Positions 38,074-47,317 of a DNA stretch of 64,000 nucleotides are shown here, one piece after another (position 1 is the stretch's first letter; each line of letters opens with the position of its first letter). Below the pieces are notes generated by a model that saw only the letters and a list, made by a program, of their open reading frames with translations, was not told the origin of the DNA and made no database searches. This DNA is from Mycobacterium sp. JS623 (GTDB lineage Bacteria; Actinomycetota; Actinomycetes; Mycobacteriales; Mycobacteriaceae). The stretch spans positions 1,922,001 to 1,986,000 of the forward strand of contig NC_019966.1 of NCBI RefSeq assembly GCF_000328565.1, in the 5' to 3' direction. The position numbers were made by a program, and so were the translations under genes.

Positions 38074-38310
38074 ATGTCCGAATACCTTTCCGGCGCAGCC
38101 ATTCTCATGGTAGTGCTGTCGCCGCTGTTCATTCCGATAGCTGTCACCATCATCGCTGCTGTGCGCCGCTGGTCGAGTTTGGCTGCGCACTCCTCCCGAA
38201 CGCATCGAAGTAGGTCGTCTGATGACCTTCTGCCGAAGCCCGCTGCCGGCGCCGGGACGGACCCGGCGTCAATCGGATACCTAGCGCGGCCAGTTTCTGA
38301 GCCCTCCTAA
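38074..38310 (+). CDS. Small single-pass membrane protein
   Basis: 78 residues. ATG 38074 has GGAGGGAG upstream. Residues 5-30 form one hydrophobic helix (GAAILMVVLSPLFIPIAV), followed by a basic, Ser-rich tail. The family is not recognised. It lies 35 bp before the nitroreductase and 83 bp after repeat site 2, so it may be the first gene of that operon. It could be a chance open frame, but the clear hydrophobic helix and ribosome site argue for a real gene. Confidence 0.5.
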   Translation: MSEYLSGAAILMVVLSPLFIPIAVTIIAAVRRWSSLAAHSSRTHRSRSSDDLLPKPAAGAGTDPASIGYLARPVSEPS

Positions 38311-38345
38311 GTCTCCACCGGCCAAGACGAGGAGAAACACCAATA

Positions 38346-39140
38346 GTGGATCAGCCCATCACTGCGTCGCCCGTTGAGCACACGGCAGCTATCCCGCCGG
38401 ACCCGGCGGAAGAACTGCCTCCAGGGACGCGGCCGCCGGGCCGTGATCTGTATGACGTCATGAGCACGATGCGCGCTATGCGCCGACTCAGACCAGAGCC
38501 GGTGCCGCGTGAGCTGATCGAACGGCTGATCCAGGCTGCGTCGTGGGCGCCCAGCGGCGGCAACTCGCAGACCACTCGCTACATCGTGGTTGACGACCGA
38601 ACCCAAATCGCACGAATTGCGCCGCTGTGGAGGCGACTTCAAGGCTTTTACGTCACCGCTCAGGCCGAAGCATGTCCACCGACAATGTCACCGAAGCAAT
38701 GGCAGCGCACGTTGGGGGCGTCGCAGTATCTCGCCGACCACTTCGAAGACGTGCCAGCGCTGATCGTGGTGTCCTGTGATATGTCGTCGATAATGCACGG
38801 TTGGCTCGCCAATGCTGTGACGGTCGCACGTGCTTTCGGCAAGCTAGGTATCCGCCGAGGCGCAACGGGTGGGGCGAACTTCTGCAAGTTCGCACGCCTA
38901 TCCACCGCCGCCAGCGTCTACCCAGCGGTTCAAAATTTGCTCCTGGCCGCCCGCCAGTCCGGCCTGGGTGCCAGCCTGACCACCTGGCATGCGATGTATG
39001 AGCGGGAACTCAAAGGCATACTCGGGATACCACGCAATGTCCGCACATTCGCCGTCGTGCCAATTGGTTACCCCATCGGCCGATTCGGCCCGGTCAACCG
39101 CGCCCCTGTCGACCACGTCCTGCACTGGAATCACTGGTAG
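38346..39140 (+). CDS. Nitroreductase family protein
   Basis: 264 residues, GTG start with GAGGAG upstream. FMN-dependent nitroreductase fold: MRAMRRLRPEPVPRELIERL and SWAPSGGNSQ (flavin-binding Ser/Gly/Asn), then a C-terminal NLLLAARQSGLGASLTTW and VPIGYPIGRFGP. Mycobacterial relatives reduce nitro or unsaturated substrates. Located between the small membrane protein and the acyl-CoA dehydrogenase. Confidence 0.84.
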   Translation: MDQPITASPVEHTAAIPPDPAEELPPGTRPPGRDLYDVMSTMRAMRRLRPEPVPRELIERLIQAASWAPSGGNSQTTRYIVVDDRTQIARIAPLWRRLQGFYVTAQAEACPPTMSPKQWQRTLGASQYLADHFEDVPALIVVSCDMSSIMHGWLANAVTVARAFGKLGIRRGATGGANFCKFARLSTAASVYPAVQNLLLAARQSGLGASLTTWHAMYERELKGILGIPRNVRTFAVVPIGYPIGRFGPVNRAPVDHVLHWNHW

Positions 39141-39157
39141 CAGTGGCCAGATGGGGC

Positions 39158-39174
39158 GTGCCGATAGACGGCAC
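39158..39174. promoter_or_regulatory. 17-bp palindrome, phenylpropionate-block operator (copy 1)
   Basis: GTGCCG-ATAGA-CGGCAC, a perfect 6-bp inverted repeat around five bases, ending 41 bp before the GTG start of the acyl-CoA dehydrogenase. Matches the palindromes at 44741, 49296 and 56674 (consensus GTGCCG-N5-CGRMAC). Confidence 0.72.
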
Positions 39175-39215
39175 AACGCCTGTACGGCGGCGCATAGGCA
39201 GGGTGCACTAGACCC

Positions 39216-41003
39216 GTGAAGTCTCTGCTGTTGCACCGCCGCGATATCGATTTCCTGCTATTCGAATGGCTCCGCGTCGACGAATTGACGAAGCGTGAAC
39301 GGTTCGCCGAACACTCCACCGAGTCGTTCGGCGACGTGCTCACCCTTTGCGAGCATTTGGCAGAGAAGTGCTTCGCGCCCCACAACAAGCTCGCAGACGT
39401 TCACGAACCCGTCTTTGACGGCACCAATGTCACCGTGGTTCCAGAGGTCAAAGATGCCTTCGGCGCATTCTCCGCCACGGGCCTACTCGGGATGAGTCTG
39501 GACGAAAAGCACGGCGGGGCACAGTTTCCCGCCGTTGTCGCCACGGCAGCGCATCTGTGGCTTCAGGCCGCCAATTTCAGCACCATTAGTTACTCACTGC
39601 TGAGCTTGGCCAATGCGAATCTGCTTGCAAAATTTGGAAGCGCCGAGCAAACCGCGACCTTACTGTCGCCCATACTGTCCGGTCGGTACACCGGGACCAT
39701 GTGCCTATCTGAGCCGCACGCCGGCTCATCGCTGGCCGATATCACCACCCGCGCAGAACCCGAAAACTCAAGCGACTACCGGCTGTTCGGTTCCAAGATG
39801 TGGATCTCTGCTGGCGATCATGACATGACCGAAAACATCGTGCATCTGGTGCTGGCCAAGCTGCCCGGCGCACCGGCCGGCACCAAAGGCATCTCGCTAT
39901 TCATCGTGCCAAAGCACCTCGTAAACGCCGACGGCTCGATTGGCGAACGCAACGACGTCGTCACCGCCGGGCTCAACCACAAGATGGGCCAACGCGGAAT
40001 GACGAACGCGCTGCTGAACTTCGGCGATGGTGCATTCCGCCCGGGCGGCCGCGCCGGGGCAATCGGCTACCTTGTGGGTCAGCCACACCACGGACTCGCA
40101 TACATGTTCCACATGATGAACGAAGCACGGCTGATGACGGGGGCGGCGGCGACAGCACTGGGATACACCGCGCACCTGAAGTCGTTGGAGTACTCCAGAA
40201 CCCGGACACAGGGCCGTCCGATCACTTCGAAGGATCCCGCGACGCCACCCGTACCCATCATCGAGCATCCCGACGTCAAACGGATGCTCTTAGCCCAGAA
40301 GTCCTACGTCGAGGGCGCGCTCGCGTTGGTGCTGTACTGTTCCCGCCTAGTCGACATCGCGGCTGGTGCTGAGTCACGGGACGAAGCCGAGTCGGCCACA
40401 CTGCTGCTCGACCTGCTGACCCCTGTCGCCAAAAGCTGGCCGTCGCAATGGTGTCTGGAAGCCAACGACTTGGCGATCCAACTCCACGGCGGGTACGGCT
40501 ACACCCGCGAATACGACGTCGAGCAGCACTATCGGGACAACCGGATCAACGCCATCCACGAAGGCACCCACGGGATCCAGAGCCTCGACTTGCTGGGACG
40601 CAAGGTGCGTCAGCGCGACGGCGCCGGTCTTCGGCTGCTGGCTGGCGAAATAGCCCGCACGATCGCAGAAGCCGATCTGCTCGGTGGGGAACCTGAACAG
40701 CTAGCGAGGCAACTGGATTGGGCATGGCGGCGGCTGTCCGATACCACGGCGACTTTGTTGAGTTGCGATGAACTCGATGTCACACTCGCTAACAGTGCCA
40801 TCTATCTAGAAGCATTCGGACACATCGTCATTGCCTGGATCTGGCTCGAGCAGGTTATCGCGGCTGCAGACAAGGACGGAAGCTTCTACGACGGCAAGCG
40901 GTACGCCGCGCGGTACTTCTACCGCTACGAGCTGCCCAAGACGGCGTCACAGCTTGACCTACTGCAGAGCCTGGACAGGACAACGCTAGAGGCCGTGTTG
41001 TAG
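39216..41003 (+). CDS. Acyl-CoA dehydrogenase (long, DmdC-like type)
   Basis: 595 residues, GTG start. Long-form acyl-CoA dehydrogenase with an N-terminal helical extension (MKSLLLHRRDIDFLLFEWL), CLSEPHAGSS in the middle domain, the catalytic-Glu segment HEGTHGIQSLDLLGRK and a C-terminal extra domain. This layout is that of 3-methylmercaptopropionyl-CoA dehydrogenase-like enzymes, which act on varied short or branched acyl-CoAs. Its 5' end and upstream 15 bases are mirrored by a remnant at 56733. The promoter carries the 17-bp palindrome, so it belongs to the phenylpropionate regulon. Its end overlaps the convergent gene by about 150 bp. Confidence 0.87.
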   Translation: MKSLLLHRRDIDFLLFEWLRVDELTKRERFAEHSTESFGDVLTLCEHLAEKCFAPHNKLADVHEPVFDGTNVTVVPEVKDAFGAFSATGLLGMSLDEKHGGAQFPAVVATAAHLWLQAANFSTISYSLLSLANANLLAKFGSAEQTATLLSPILSGRYTGTMCLSEPHAGSSLADITTRAEPENSSDYRLFGSKMWISAGDHDMTENIVHLVLAKLPGAPAGTKGISLFIVPKHLVNADGSIGERNDVVTAGLNHKMGQRGMTNALLNFGDGAFRPGGRAGAIGYLVGQPHHGLAYMFHMMNEARLMTGAAATALGYTAHLKSLEYSRTRTQGRPITSKDPATPPVPIIEHPDVKRMLLAQKSYVEGALALVLYCSRLVDIAAGAESRDEAESATLLLDLLTPVAKSWPSQWCLEANDLAIQLHGGYGYTREYDVEQHYRDNRINAIHEGTHGIQSLDLLGRKVRQRDGAGLRLLAGEIARTIAEADLLGGEPEQLARQLDWAWRRLSDTTATLLSCDELDVTLANSAIYLEAFGHIVIAWIWLEQVIAAADKDGSFYDGKRYAARYFYRYELPKTASQLDLLQSLDRTTLEAVL

Positions 41004-41853
41004 GCGTGCGTTCCCGCGGCCGCCGTAGCCGACGAGCAGACGCGCGCCGTATCGCCGAGGGATCTGATTCGGGTAGGTCGTCAGGGTCCAGTCTGGCGGC
41101 GACGATGCTGCCGCGCAGGTAATTGCCGTGGACTCCGGTGAACAAATTGGAGTAGATGATGTCTTTGGCCGTTGAGTCGACAATCATCTGCTTGTAGGCG
41201 GGCGCGGCGTTGGCCTCGACAGTCGAGAGAAACGCAGAGCCGATGTAGGCAAAGTCGGCGCCGGCGGCCAGTGCGGCAAGAATCGAGCGGCCGTGTGCGA
41301 TAGCCCCTGACAGCAGCAGCGGGCCGTCGAACCAGTCCCGAATCTCACGGATGAGCGCAAGCGGGGATTGGGTTCCGGCGTGACCGCCCGCGCCTGCGGC
41401 CACCGCGATGATTCCGTCGGCACCCTTGTCGATTGCCTTGCGGGCGAACTCGTTGCTGATGACGTCATGCAGCACAATCCCGCCGTACGAGTGGACCGCG
41501 TCGTTGATCTCCGGCCGCGCGCCCAGCGAGGTGATGACGATCGGCACGCGGTGTTCGACGATGACGTTCATGTCGTGGTCGAGCCGGTCGTTGGAGCGGT
41601 GCACGATTTGGTTGACTGCAAATGGCGCGACGGGCGCATCGGGATGCGTTCGCGCGTAGGCCCCGTTCTCTTCGACGATGCGGTCCAGCCAGTCCGCCAA
41701 CAGTGATGAAGGGCGTGCATTGAGCGCCGGAAACGATCCCACGACGCCTGCTTGGCATTGCGCGATCACGAGGTCGGGCACCGATGAGATGAACATCGGC
41801 GCGGCCACCACGGGCAGGGCGAGCGGTCGCGACAGAACATCAGGCAAAGCCAT
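40855..41853 (-). CDS. Nitronate monooxygenase family protein with degraded C-terminus
   Basis: The start ATG 41853 has GGAGG at good spacing and begins MALPDVLSRPLALPVVAAPM. TIM-barrel flavoprotein signatures follow (APMFISSVPDLVIAQCQAG, GADGIIAVAAGAGGHAG, GADFAYIGSAFL, NYLRGSIVAARLDPDDLP). Homology stops after LPESDPS near 41047; the family's usual last 50 residues (the KAWRDIWGAGQG-like part) are missing. The remaining 66 codons are basic read-through antisense to the end of the acyl-CoA dehydrogenase. FMN-dependent oxidation of nitronates or similar compounds would be the family role; this copy may be impaired. It follows mhpE. Confidence 0.7.
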   Translation of the reverse strand: MALPDVLSRPLALPVVAAPMFISSVPDLVIAQCQAGVVGSFPALNARPSSLLADWLDRIVEENGAYARTHPDAPVAPFAVNQIVHRSNDRLDHDMNVIVEHRVPIVITSLGARPEINDAVHSYGGIVLHDVISNEFARKAIDKGADGIIAVAAGAGGHAGTQSPLALIREIRDWFDGPLLLSGAIAHGRSILAALAAGADFAYIGSAFLSTVEANAAPAYKQMIVDSTAKDIIYSNLFTGVHGNYLRGSIVAARLDPDDLPESDPSAIRRASARRLRRPRERTPTTRPLALSCPGSAVGQAVTPSWAARSGRSTARRTACRRRSFRPCLQPR

Positions 41854-41908
41854 GAATTTCCTCCAGAAGGTGTGCGGTACTAACGGTCGGAGATTCCTCG
41901 CCATACGG

Positions 41909-42946
41909 CTATGTGGAAAGCGGCGCACCCTCGTTGGGCGCACTCGCCAATAGATCGAGTGCGATGTCAAGGATCATGTCTTCTTGGCCGCCGACAAGGC
42001 CACGCCTACCGACCTCCAGCAACAGGGTCCTCGCGTCGATTCCATAACGGCGGGAAGCGTTTTCGGCGTGTCGCAGGAATGACGAATACACGCCTGCGTA
42101 GCCGAGCGTGAGCGTCTCCCGGTCGACCTGAACAGGTCGATCGCGCAGCGGCCGCACCAGGTCGTCGGCCGCGTCCTGCAGTGCAAGGAGGTCGCAACCG
42201 TGGTGCCAGCCTTGCAGATCGGCGACCGCGACGAACGCCTCGATGGGGGTGTTTCCGGCGCCGGCGCCCTGCCCGGCCAGTGACGCGTCGACGCGGGTCA
42301 CGCCTTCGTCGACGGCGACGATGCTGTTGGCCACCGACAGCGAGAGGTTTTCGTGCGCGTGTACGCCGATCTGCGTGCTTGGATCGAGGACATCGCGGTA
42401 CGCGCTGACACGTTCACGCATACCGTCCATCGTTAGGCGCCCACCCGAGTCGGTGACGTATACACAGTGGGCGCCATAGGATTCCATCAGTTTGGCCTGT
42501 GCGGCAAGCTGTGCCGGCGCGGCCATGTGGCTCATCATCAGGAACCCGGATACATCCATGCCGAGCTCTCTCGCGGTGGCGATGTGCTGGGCTGAGATGT
42601 CGGCTTCGGTGCAGTGGGTGGCGATGCGCACCGAGCGCACGCCGAGATCATGTGCGCGTTTGAGTTCGGCGATGGTGCCGATGCCGGGCAGCAACAAGGA
42701 GGTGAGCACGGCGTTGCGAATGTTGGCTGCGGCCGCTTCGATCCAGTCCCAGTCGGTGTGGCTGCCGGGACCGTAGTTCACCGAGCCTCCGGCAAGGCCA
42801 TCACCATGGGCGACCTCGATCGCGTCGACACCGGCCGCATCGAGGGCGGACGCGATGCGGCCGACGTCATGGGTGCTGATGCGGTGGCGGATCGCGTGCA
42901 TCCCGTCCCGTAAGGTGACGTCCTGGATATACAGTCGACGGTTCAT
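41909..42946 (-). CDS. mhpE: 4-hydroxy-2-oxovalerate aldolase
   Basis: 345 residues from ATG 42946, which shares a base with the preceding stop (TGATG). HMGL-type TIM barrel: [20 protein letters not shown] [28 protein letters not shown] and [15 protein letters not shown] carry the metal and base residues. It splits 4-hydroxy-2-oxovalerate (or a homologue) into pyruvate and an aldehyde, which is passed to the adjacent acylating dehydrogenase through a channel in the complex. Confidence 0.93.
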   Translation of the reverse strand: MNRRLYIQDVTLRDGMHAIRHRISTHDVGRIASALDAAGVDAIEVAHGDGLAGGSVNYGPGSHTDWDWIEAAAANIRNAVLTSLLLPGIGTIAELKRAHDLGVRSVRIATHCTEADISAQHIATARELGMDVSGFLMMSHMAAPAQLAAQAKLMESYGAHCVYVTDSGGRLTMDGMRERVSAYRDVLDPSTQIGVHAHENLSLSVANSIVAVDEGVTRVDASLAGQGAGAGNTPIEAFVAVADLQGWHHGCDLLALQDAADDLVRPLRDRPVQVDRETLTLGYAGVYSSFLRHAENASRRYGIDARTLLLEVGRRGLVGGQEDMILDIALDLLASAPNEGAPLST

Positions 42947-43902
42947 CACATTGCCTCCGCGGCAGGAGTTTTCGACCGCCGGGCGATTGCTTCGGCTACG
43001 CGGATGGCCGCCGAGGTCATGATGTCGAGGTTTCCGGCGTAAGCGGGCAGGTAGTGTGCAGCGCCTTCCACTTCGAGGAAGATCGCCACCCTGGTGTTCA
43101 CAGGGCCGGTGCCGTCGGGCACCAGCGTGTGAATCGGTTCGTCGGGCTCGAGCGCGGTGAATTGGACATCTTGTTTGAGCCGATACCCGGGGACGTAGCG
43201 GGAAACGCGGTCGGCCATGTCGGCCACTGAACGCCGGATAGCGTCGTGGTCGGCGTCACCGATGAGGCAGAAAACGGTGTCGCGCATGATCAGTGGCGGT
43301 TCGGCGGGGTTGAGGATGATGATCGCCTTACCACGCGCAGCGCCGCCAACCTTTTCGATTGCGTGCGACGTGGTTTCGGTGAACTCGTCGATGTTGGCGC
43401 GGGTGCCGGGTCCGGCTGACTTGGATGCGATCGACGCGACGATTTCGGCGTAATGCACGGGCGTGACTGCCGAGACCGCCGCGACCATGGGAATGGTCGC
43501 CTGCCCGCCGCACGTCACCATGTTGACGTTGTCAGCTCCGGCGTCGAGGCTTTCGTCGAGGTTGACCGTCGGAATGACAAGCGGACCGATTGCCGCCGGA
43601 GTGAGGTCGATGAGCTTCTTACCATGGGGCGCAAGCGCGGCCGCGTTGGCGATATGGGCACGCGCCGACGTCGCGTCGAGCACGATCTCGATGTCGGTGA
43701 AGTTGGGCATCGCCAGAAGGCCGTCCACGCCCTCATGGGTGACGGGAATTCCCAACCGCTTCGCGCGAGCCAACCCATCGGAGTCGGGGTCGATACCGAC
43801 CATCGCTGCGACCTCGAGATTCTCGGAGGTGCGCAGAATCTTGATCATCAAGTCGGTGCCGATATTGCCGGATCCGATGATGGCCACCTTGGACCTCGTC
43901 AT
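42946..43902 (-). CDS. mhpF: Acetaldehyde dehydrogenase (acylating)
   Basis: 318 residues from ATG 43902, overlapping the hydratase stop (ATGA). Rossmann start [13 protein letters not shown], catalytic Cys in [10 protein letters not shown], and [12 protein letters not shown]. It oxidises the aldehyde from MhpE to acetyl-CoA (or propionyl-CoA). Gene order hydratase, dehydrogenase, aldolase is the classic lower meta pathway. Confidence 0.93.
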   Translation of the reverse strand: MTRSKVAIIGSGNIGTDLMIKILRTSENLEVAAMVGIDPDSDGLARAKRLGIPVTHEGVDGLLAMPNFTDIEIVLDATSARAHIANAAALAPHGKKLIDLTPAAIGPLVIPTVNLDESLDAGADNVNMVTCGGQATIPMVAAVSAVTPVHYAEIVASIASKSAGPGTRANIDEFTETTSHAIEKVGGAARGKAIIILNPAEPPLIMRDTVFCLIGDADHDAIRRSVADMADRVSRYVPGYRLKQDVQFTALEPDEPIHTLVPDGTGPVNTRVAIFLEVEGAAHYLPAYAGNLDIMTSAAIRVAEAIARRSKTPAAEAM

Positions 43903-44699
43903 GACCGCTCCTTTCGCGAGAACGTCGCCGACACTTCGCCCAGTGGCGCGATTTCGGCTCGGATCCGGGTGCCGGGTGGAGTAGCGACCATCGGTCCGAG
44001 GGCGCCAGACAGGATGATCTGCCCGGCCCGCAGCGGGTCGCCGAACGATGCGGCGGTGCGCGCCAACCACGCCAACGCGTTGAGTGGGTCACCAAGGCAC
44101 GCGGAGCCTGATCCTTCAGAAACCAGGTTGTCATTGACGTACATGCGCATAGTGGCATTGCGAGGATCGAAGTCGCAGAGGCTGAATCGCTTGGTACCGA
44201 GGACGAATACTCCGCTGGAGGCGTTGTCGGCGACGGTGTCGGTGATCGTAAGATCCCAGTTGGCGATGCGACTGTCGACGATTTCGAGGGCCGCGACCGC
44301 GTAATCGACGGCGCCCCGGACGTCGTCTGCAGAGAAGTCGTCGTCAACGAGGTCGTGGCCCAGGACGAACGCGATCTCGGCCTCGGCCTTGGGCTGCAAC
44401 AGCCGCTCGGACGGCACCTCCTCCTCGGCAGACACATCCATATCGGCGAACAGCACACCGAAATCGGGTTGGTCAACGCCCAGTTGCTGTTGGACTGCCG
44501 GCGACGTGAGCCCGATTTTGCGGCCCACAACAATAGCCCCTGCGGCGATACGGCGGCCGATCAGCTCCTGCTGCACCGCGTACGCCGTCTCGATGTCGGT
44601 GTCGCCGATCAGCGTGCGGACGGGTGGAGTCGGTTGCCCGGTGCTAGTGGCGAGCGCGATCCGGTCGGCAGCGTCGGTGACGGCGTTTGCGGCTAGCAC
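43899..44699 (-). CDS. mhpD: 2-hydroxypenta-2,4-dienoate hydratase
   Basis: 266 residues from GTG 44699, chosen because it lies 41 bp from the 17-bp palindrome as in the sister promoters. Fumarylacetoacetase-like fold with [32 protein letters not shown] and [13 protein letters not shown]. It hydrates 2-hydroxypentadienoate to 4-hydroxy-2-oxovalerate. Its first 24 bases around the start are nearly identical to those of the quinone oxidoreductase gene at 49254, although the proteins are unrelated. Confidence 0.9.
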   Translation of the reverse strand: MLAANAVTDAADRIALATSTGQPTPPVRTLIGDTDIETAYAVQQELIGRRIAAGAIVVGRKIGLTSPAVQQQLGVDQPDFGVLFADMDVSAEEEVPSERLLQPKAEAEIAFVLGHDLVDDDFSADDVRGAVDYAVAALEIVDSRIANWDLTITDTVADNASSGVFVLGTKRFSLCDFDPRNATMRMYVNDNLVSEGSGSACLGDPLNALAWLARTAASFGDPLRAGQIILSGALGPMVATPPGTRIRAEIAPLGEVSATFSRKERS

Positions 44700-44740
44700 G
44701 TCTCTACGTTGGCGCAATTACGAGCGATACCCCAGTCCAT

Positions 44741-44757
44741 GTGCCGCTGTGCGAAAC
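44741..44757. promoter_or_regulatory. 17-bp palindrome, phenylpropionate-block operator (copy 2)
   Basis: GTGCCG-CTGTG-CGAAAC, 41 bp upstream of the mhpD start on the minus strand. Identical over 18 bp to the copy at 49296. It sits between the end of the PHA-depolymerase-like gene and mhpD, so mhpDFE has its own promoter. Confidence 0.75.
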
Positions 44758-44773
44758 GTACCTTGCCCGGTGA

Positions 44774-45586
44774 TCACCGTGACAGCGTGGGGTTTCTGAA
44801 CTGTTCGATAATCGGCGCCAGTTGAGCGGCATTCGTGATCAGCTCCACATGGCCGCCGTCGTGCAGATGCAGCGCCGCGTGGGGCAGCAACAGAAGCATC
44901 AACTTCGCATTCACCACAGGGATGATCGGATCGTCGGTGCCGGCGACAATCAATGTCTCTTGCCGAATGAGCGGCAACCCGAAGAGGCTGGTCCATATCG
45001 ATCCCGCGAGCAGTTGATGAAGATAGCCGATCCGAGAGCCTGCCATCCGCTGGCGGTCCATCAACTCCTTGACCACCAACGGATCGGTGCGTGCGGATCC
45101 GCCGTACAAGTCGCCGGCCACGGACGCCGCGTATTCGGGATCCCGAAACCGGTGCGGCGTCACCATTTTTGCCAGCACGGCCGGGCGTCCGGGCACCATC
45201 AGCATGCCCGTCCCCGTCGATACGAGGATCAGCTTTCGGCAGCGGCGTGGATTCTGGAACGCGAACTGCTGTGCCAGCGCCCCACCCCAAGACAGGCCAA
45301 GCACATCGACGGGCTGGCCGGCCAGGCCGATCTTGTTGAGCAATCGGCTCAACACCATCGCGAGATACGGAAATCCGTACGGCAGAGAGGAATTCGGTGA
45401 GCCACCCGTACCGGGGACATCGAAGCGCACCACTGTGGCGTCCAGGTTCAGCTGTTCCACAAGGGGATCCAGGACCTCCAGCCCGGCGCCAATGCCGTTA
45501 CACAACACCAACGGCACACCGGTCCCCGGGCGAACCTTGACTCGAATCTGTTGTCCAAGGACGGGGACAAGGTGATCCATGGTCAT
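44774..45586 (-). CDS. Intracellular PHA depolymerase-like alpha/beta hydrolase
   Basis: 270 residues. It has the pattern of intracellular medium-chain PHA depolymerases: PLVLCNGIGAGLEVLDPLV, FDVPGTGGSP, nucleophile GLSWGGALAQQFAF, AGDLYGG and TDDPIIP, with His in DGGHVELI. ATGA overlap with the PHA synthase gene upstream. Expected role is turnover of poly-3-hydroxyacids, or thioester/ester hydrolysis of related aromatic 3-hydroxyacyl products. Confidence 0.8.
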   Translation of the reverse strand: MTMDHLVPVLGQQIRVKVRPGTGVPLVLCNGIGAGLEVLDPLVEQLNLDATVVRFDVPGTGGSPNSSLPYGFPYLAMVLSRLLNKIGLAGQPVDVLGLSWGGALAQQFAFQNPRRCRKLILVSTGTGMLMVPGRPAVLAKMVTPHRFRDPEYAASVAGDLYGGSARTDPLVVKELMDRQRMAGSRIGYLHQLLAGSIWTSLFGLPLIRQETLIVAGTDDPIIPVVNAKLMLLLLPHAALHLHDGGHVELITNAAQLAPIIEQFRNPTLSR

Positions 45587-47289
45587 CGGTCAAGCACGTA
45601 GCGGCCGGGCGCGGGTGCAAGCGGCGCCATGCCGGCACCGCCGAGACTCTGCGGAGCAGTCTTCTGCTCACCACTACGCTCATTGAGCCAGGCGACGTAA
45701 TCAGGCCACCAGGAACCGCTGTGCGTCTCGGCCGATTGCACCCACAGGGCCGGATCCGTTTCACACGAATCGCCCACACGGTACGTCGACTTTGTGTTGT
45801 CGGGCGTGTTGATGATCGACGCGATATGCCCGCTGGTCGACAGGACGAAGCGGAGGTGCTCGCTGCTCAGCAGTTGGGCACTTCGGTAACAGGCCTGCCA
45901 CGGTGAAATGTGGTCGTCGATCCCTGCCACCACGTAGCTATCGAGGATGAGCCGACTGAGATCGACTGGCGTTCCCAGCATGCTGACCGCACCCGGGCGA
46001 GCAAGCACGTTGTGTATGGCCATCTTGACCATGTCACGATGCAGTGCTGCTGGCATTCGCGTCGTGTCCGCGTTCCAGAACAGCACATCGAACGGCGGCG
46101 GCGACTTGCCCTCGATGTAGTTGTTGACCCAATACCGCCACACGAGGTCCGCCGGCCGCAGCCATGCGAACACCTCGGCCAACGACCGGCCGTCCAGGTA
46201 TCCCTTCCTGGCGGACAACGCGGTGGCGATCTTGGCGACTTCCTCGTCGACCGCTGCCGCCATAAATCCGGCCTTCGATTGGTCGAGAACGGTCACCATC
46301 AATCCGAGGCTGGCAACCCGATCAAGATCACCGGTGGCAGCGAGGTGGTCGGCGGACATCGCGGCGAGCATTCCGCCCGAACACGCGGCCAACAGGTGCG
46401 TTCGGGTGGTCTCGGTGATCTTCTCGACCGCTTCGAGCGCATTCAGCACCGCGCGGCCAAAAGTATCCAACCCCCAGTCTTTCTGGGCCGCGGTCGGGTT
46501 GCGCCACGAGATAGTGAACACCTGCACGCCCTGATCGAGGAGGTATTCGATCATGCTTCGGCCGGGCGAAATGTCAAGAATATAGAACTTGTTGACCACT
46601 GGAGGAACGATCAAAAGCGGTACTGACCAAACGTTTTCGGTCCGCGGTGCATACTGGATCAGTTCGAACTCCTCGGCCCGAAACACCACCGAACCCACCG
46701 TGGCAGCGACCGTCTCGCCGACAGTGAAGGCATCCTGACGCACCATGGCAGGCACCCGTGGCGACGACGCAATGTCACTGAGGAAGTGCCGCACACCTCG
46801 CAATGCGCTGAGGCCGCCGGTGTCGATCAAGGCCTTCCACCCCAACGGGTTAAGCAGGGGATTGTTACTCGGTGCCAGCGCTTCGGTGAAAAAGTCCAGA
46901 GCGAAGCGAATCCGCTCGGCGTCACGCCACTCCAGATCCGCGGCGCTGAACAACCCTTCGACGGTCTTGTCGGCCGCCAGATAAGCCTGCATCGTCCGCT
47001 TGAGGAACGGATTGGCCCGCCAGGCCGCGTCGGCGAACCGCTTGTCACCCTTGGCGGGTTCAATTTCCGAGCTGCCCCGGACTACCGAGATTAGTTCCTG
47101 CACAAGGCCGGTCGTCTGCGACGTCACCGTGCGCGGTTGCTTGGCGAGGTTTATTACGAGCCGGCTCGACGACGCGTTCGGCAGCAGGCGACGCGCCACC
47201 CCCAGCGTCGAGCCCGACAAGAGTAGATCGAGCGGGGCCGCGACCTCGTCCGCGTCCCAAGCCACCTCTTCCCAGTCCTCATCGTGCAC
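45583..47289 (-). CDS. phaC: Poly(3-hydroxyalkanoate) synthase
   Basis: 568 residues. PhaC-type polymerase: the N-terminal domain, PPVVNKFYILDISPGRSMI, then a catalytic Cys303 in LAACSGGML (the lipase-like box, here with Ala before Cys), Asp459 in GIDDHISPW and His488 in STSGHIASI, and the conserved C-terminal WWPDYVAWL. It polymerises 3-hydroxyacyl-CoA. Its position between mhpB and the hydratase genes of an aromatic pathway is unusual. It could store excess acyl-CoA from aromatic growth or accept phenyl-substituted hydroxyacyl-CoA. Confidence 0.88.
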   Translation of the reverse strand: MHDEDWEEVAWDADEVAAPLDLLLSGSTLGVARRLLPNASSSRLVINLAKQPRTVTSQTTGLVQELISVVRGSSEIEPAKGDKRFADAAWRANPFLKRTMQAYLAADKTVEGLFSAADLEWRDAERIRFALDFFTEALAPSNNPLLNPLGWKALIDTGGLSALRGVRHFLSDIASSPRVPAMVRQDAFTVGETVAATVGSVVFRAEEFELIQYAPRTENVWSVPLLIVPPVVNKFYILDISPGRSMIEYLLDQGVQVFTISWRNPTAAQKDWGLDTFGRAVLNALEAVEKITETTRTHLLAACSGGMLAAMSADHLAATGDLDRVASLGLMVTVLDQSKAGFMAAAVDEEVAKIATALSARKGYLDGRSLAEVFAWLRPADLVWRYWVNNYIEGKSPPPFDVLFWNADTTRMPAALHRDMVKMAIHNVLARPGAVSMLGTPVDLSRLILDSYVVAGIDDHISPWQACYRSAQLLSSEHLRFVLSTSGHIASIINTPDNTKSTYRVGDSCETDPALWVQSAETHSGSWWPDYVAWLNERSGEQKTAPQSLGGAGMAPLAPAPGRYVLDR

Positions 47290-47317
47290 GTGTTGTACCC
47301 CCTCGGTCGGGCTAAGG

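Noticed and set aside
37819..38205. Minus-strand frame over repeat site 2
   Set aside because: No domain, Arg/His-rich, and its VPVPIPVGIPVF stretch is just the repeat array translated.
40855..41047. C-terminal 66 codons of the nitronate monooxygenase frame as a genuine domain
   Set aside because: Basic low-complexity sequence antisense to the dehydrogenase; treated as read-through.
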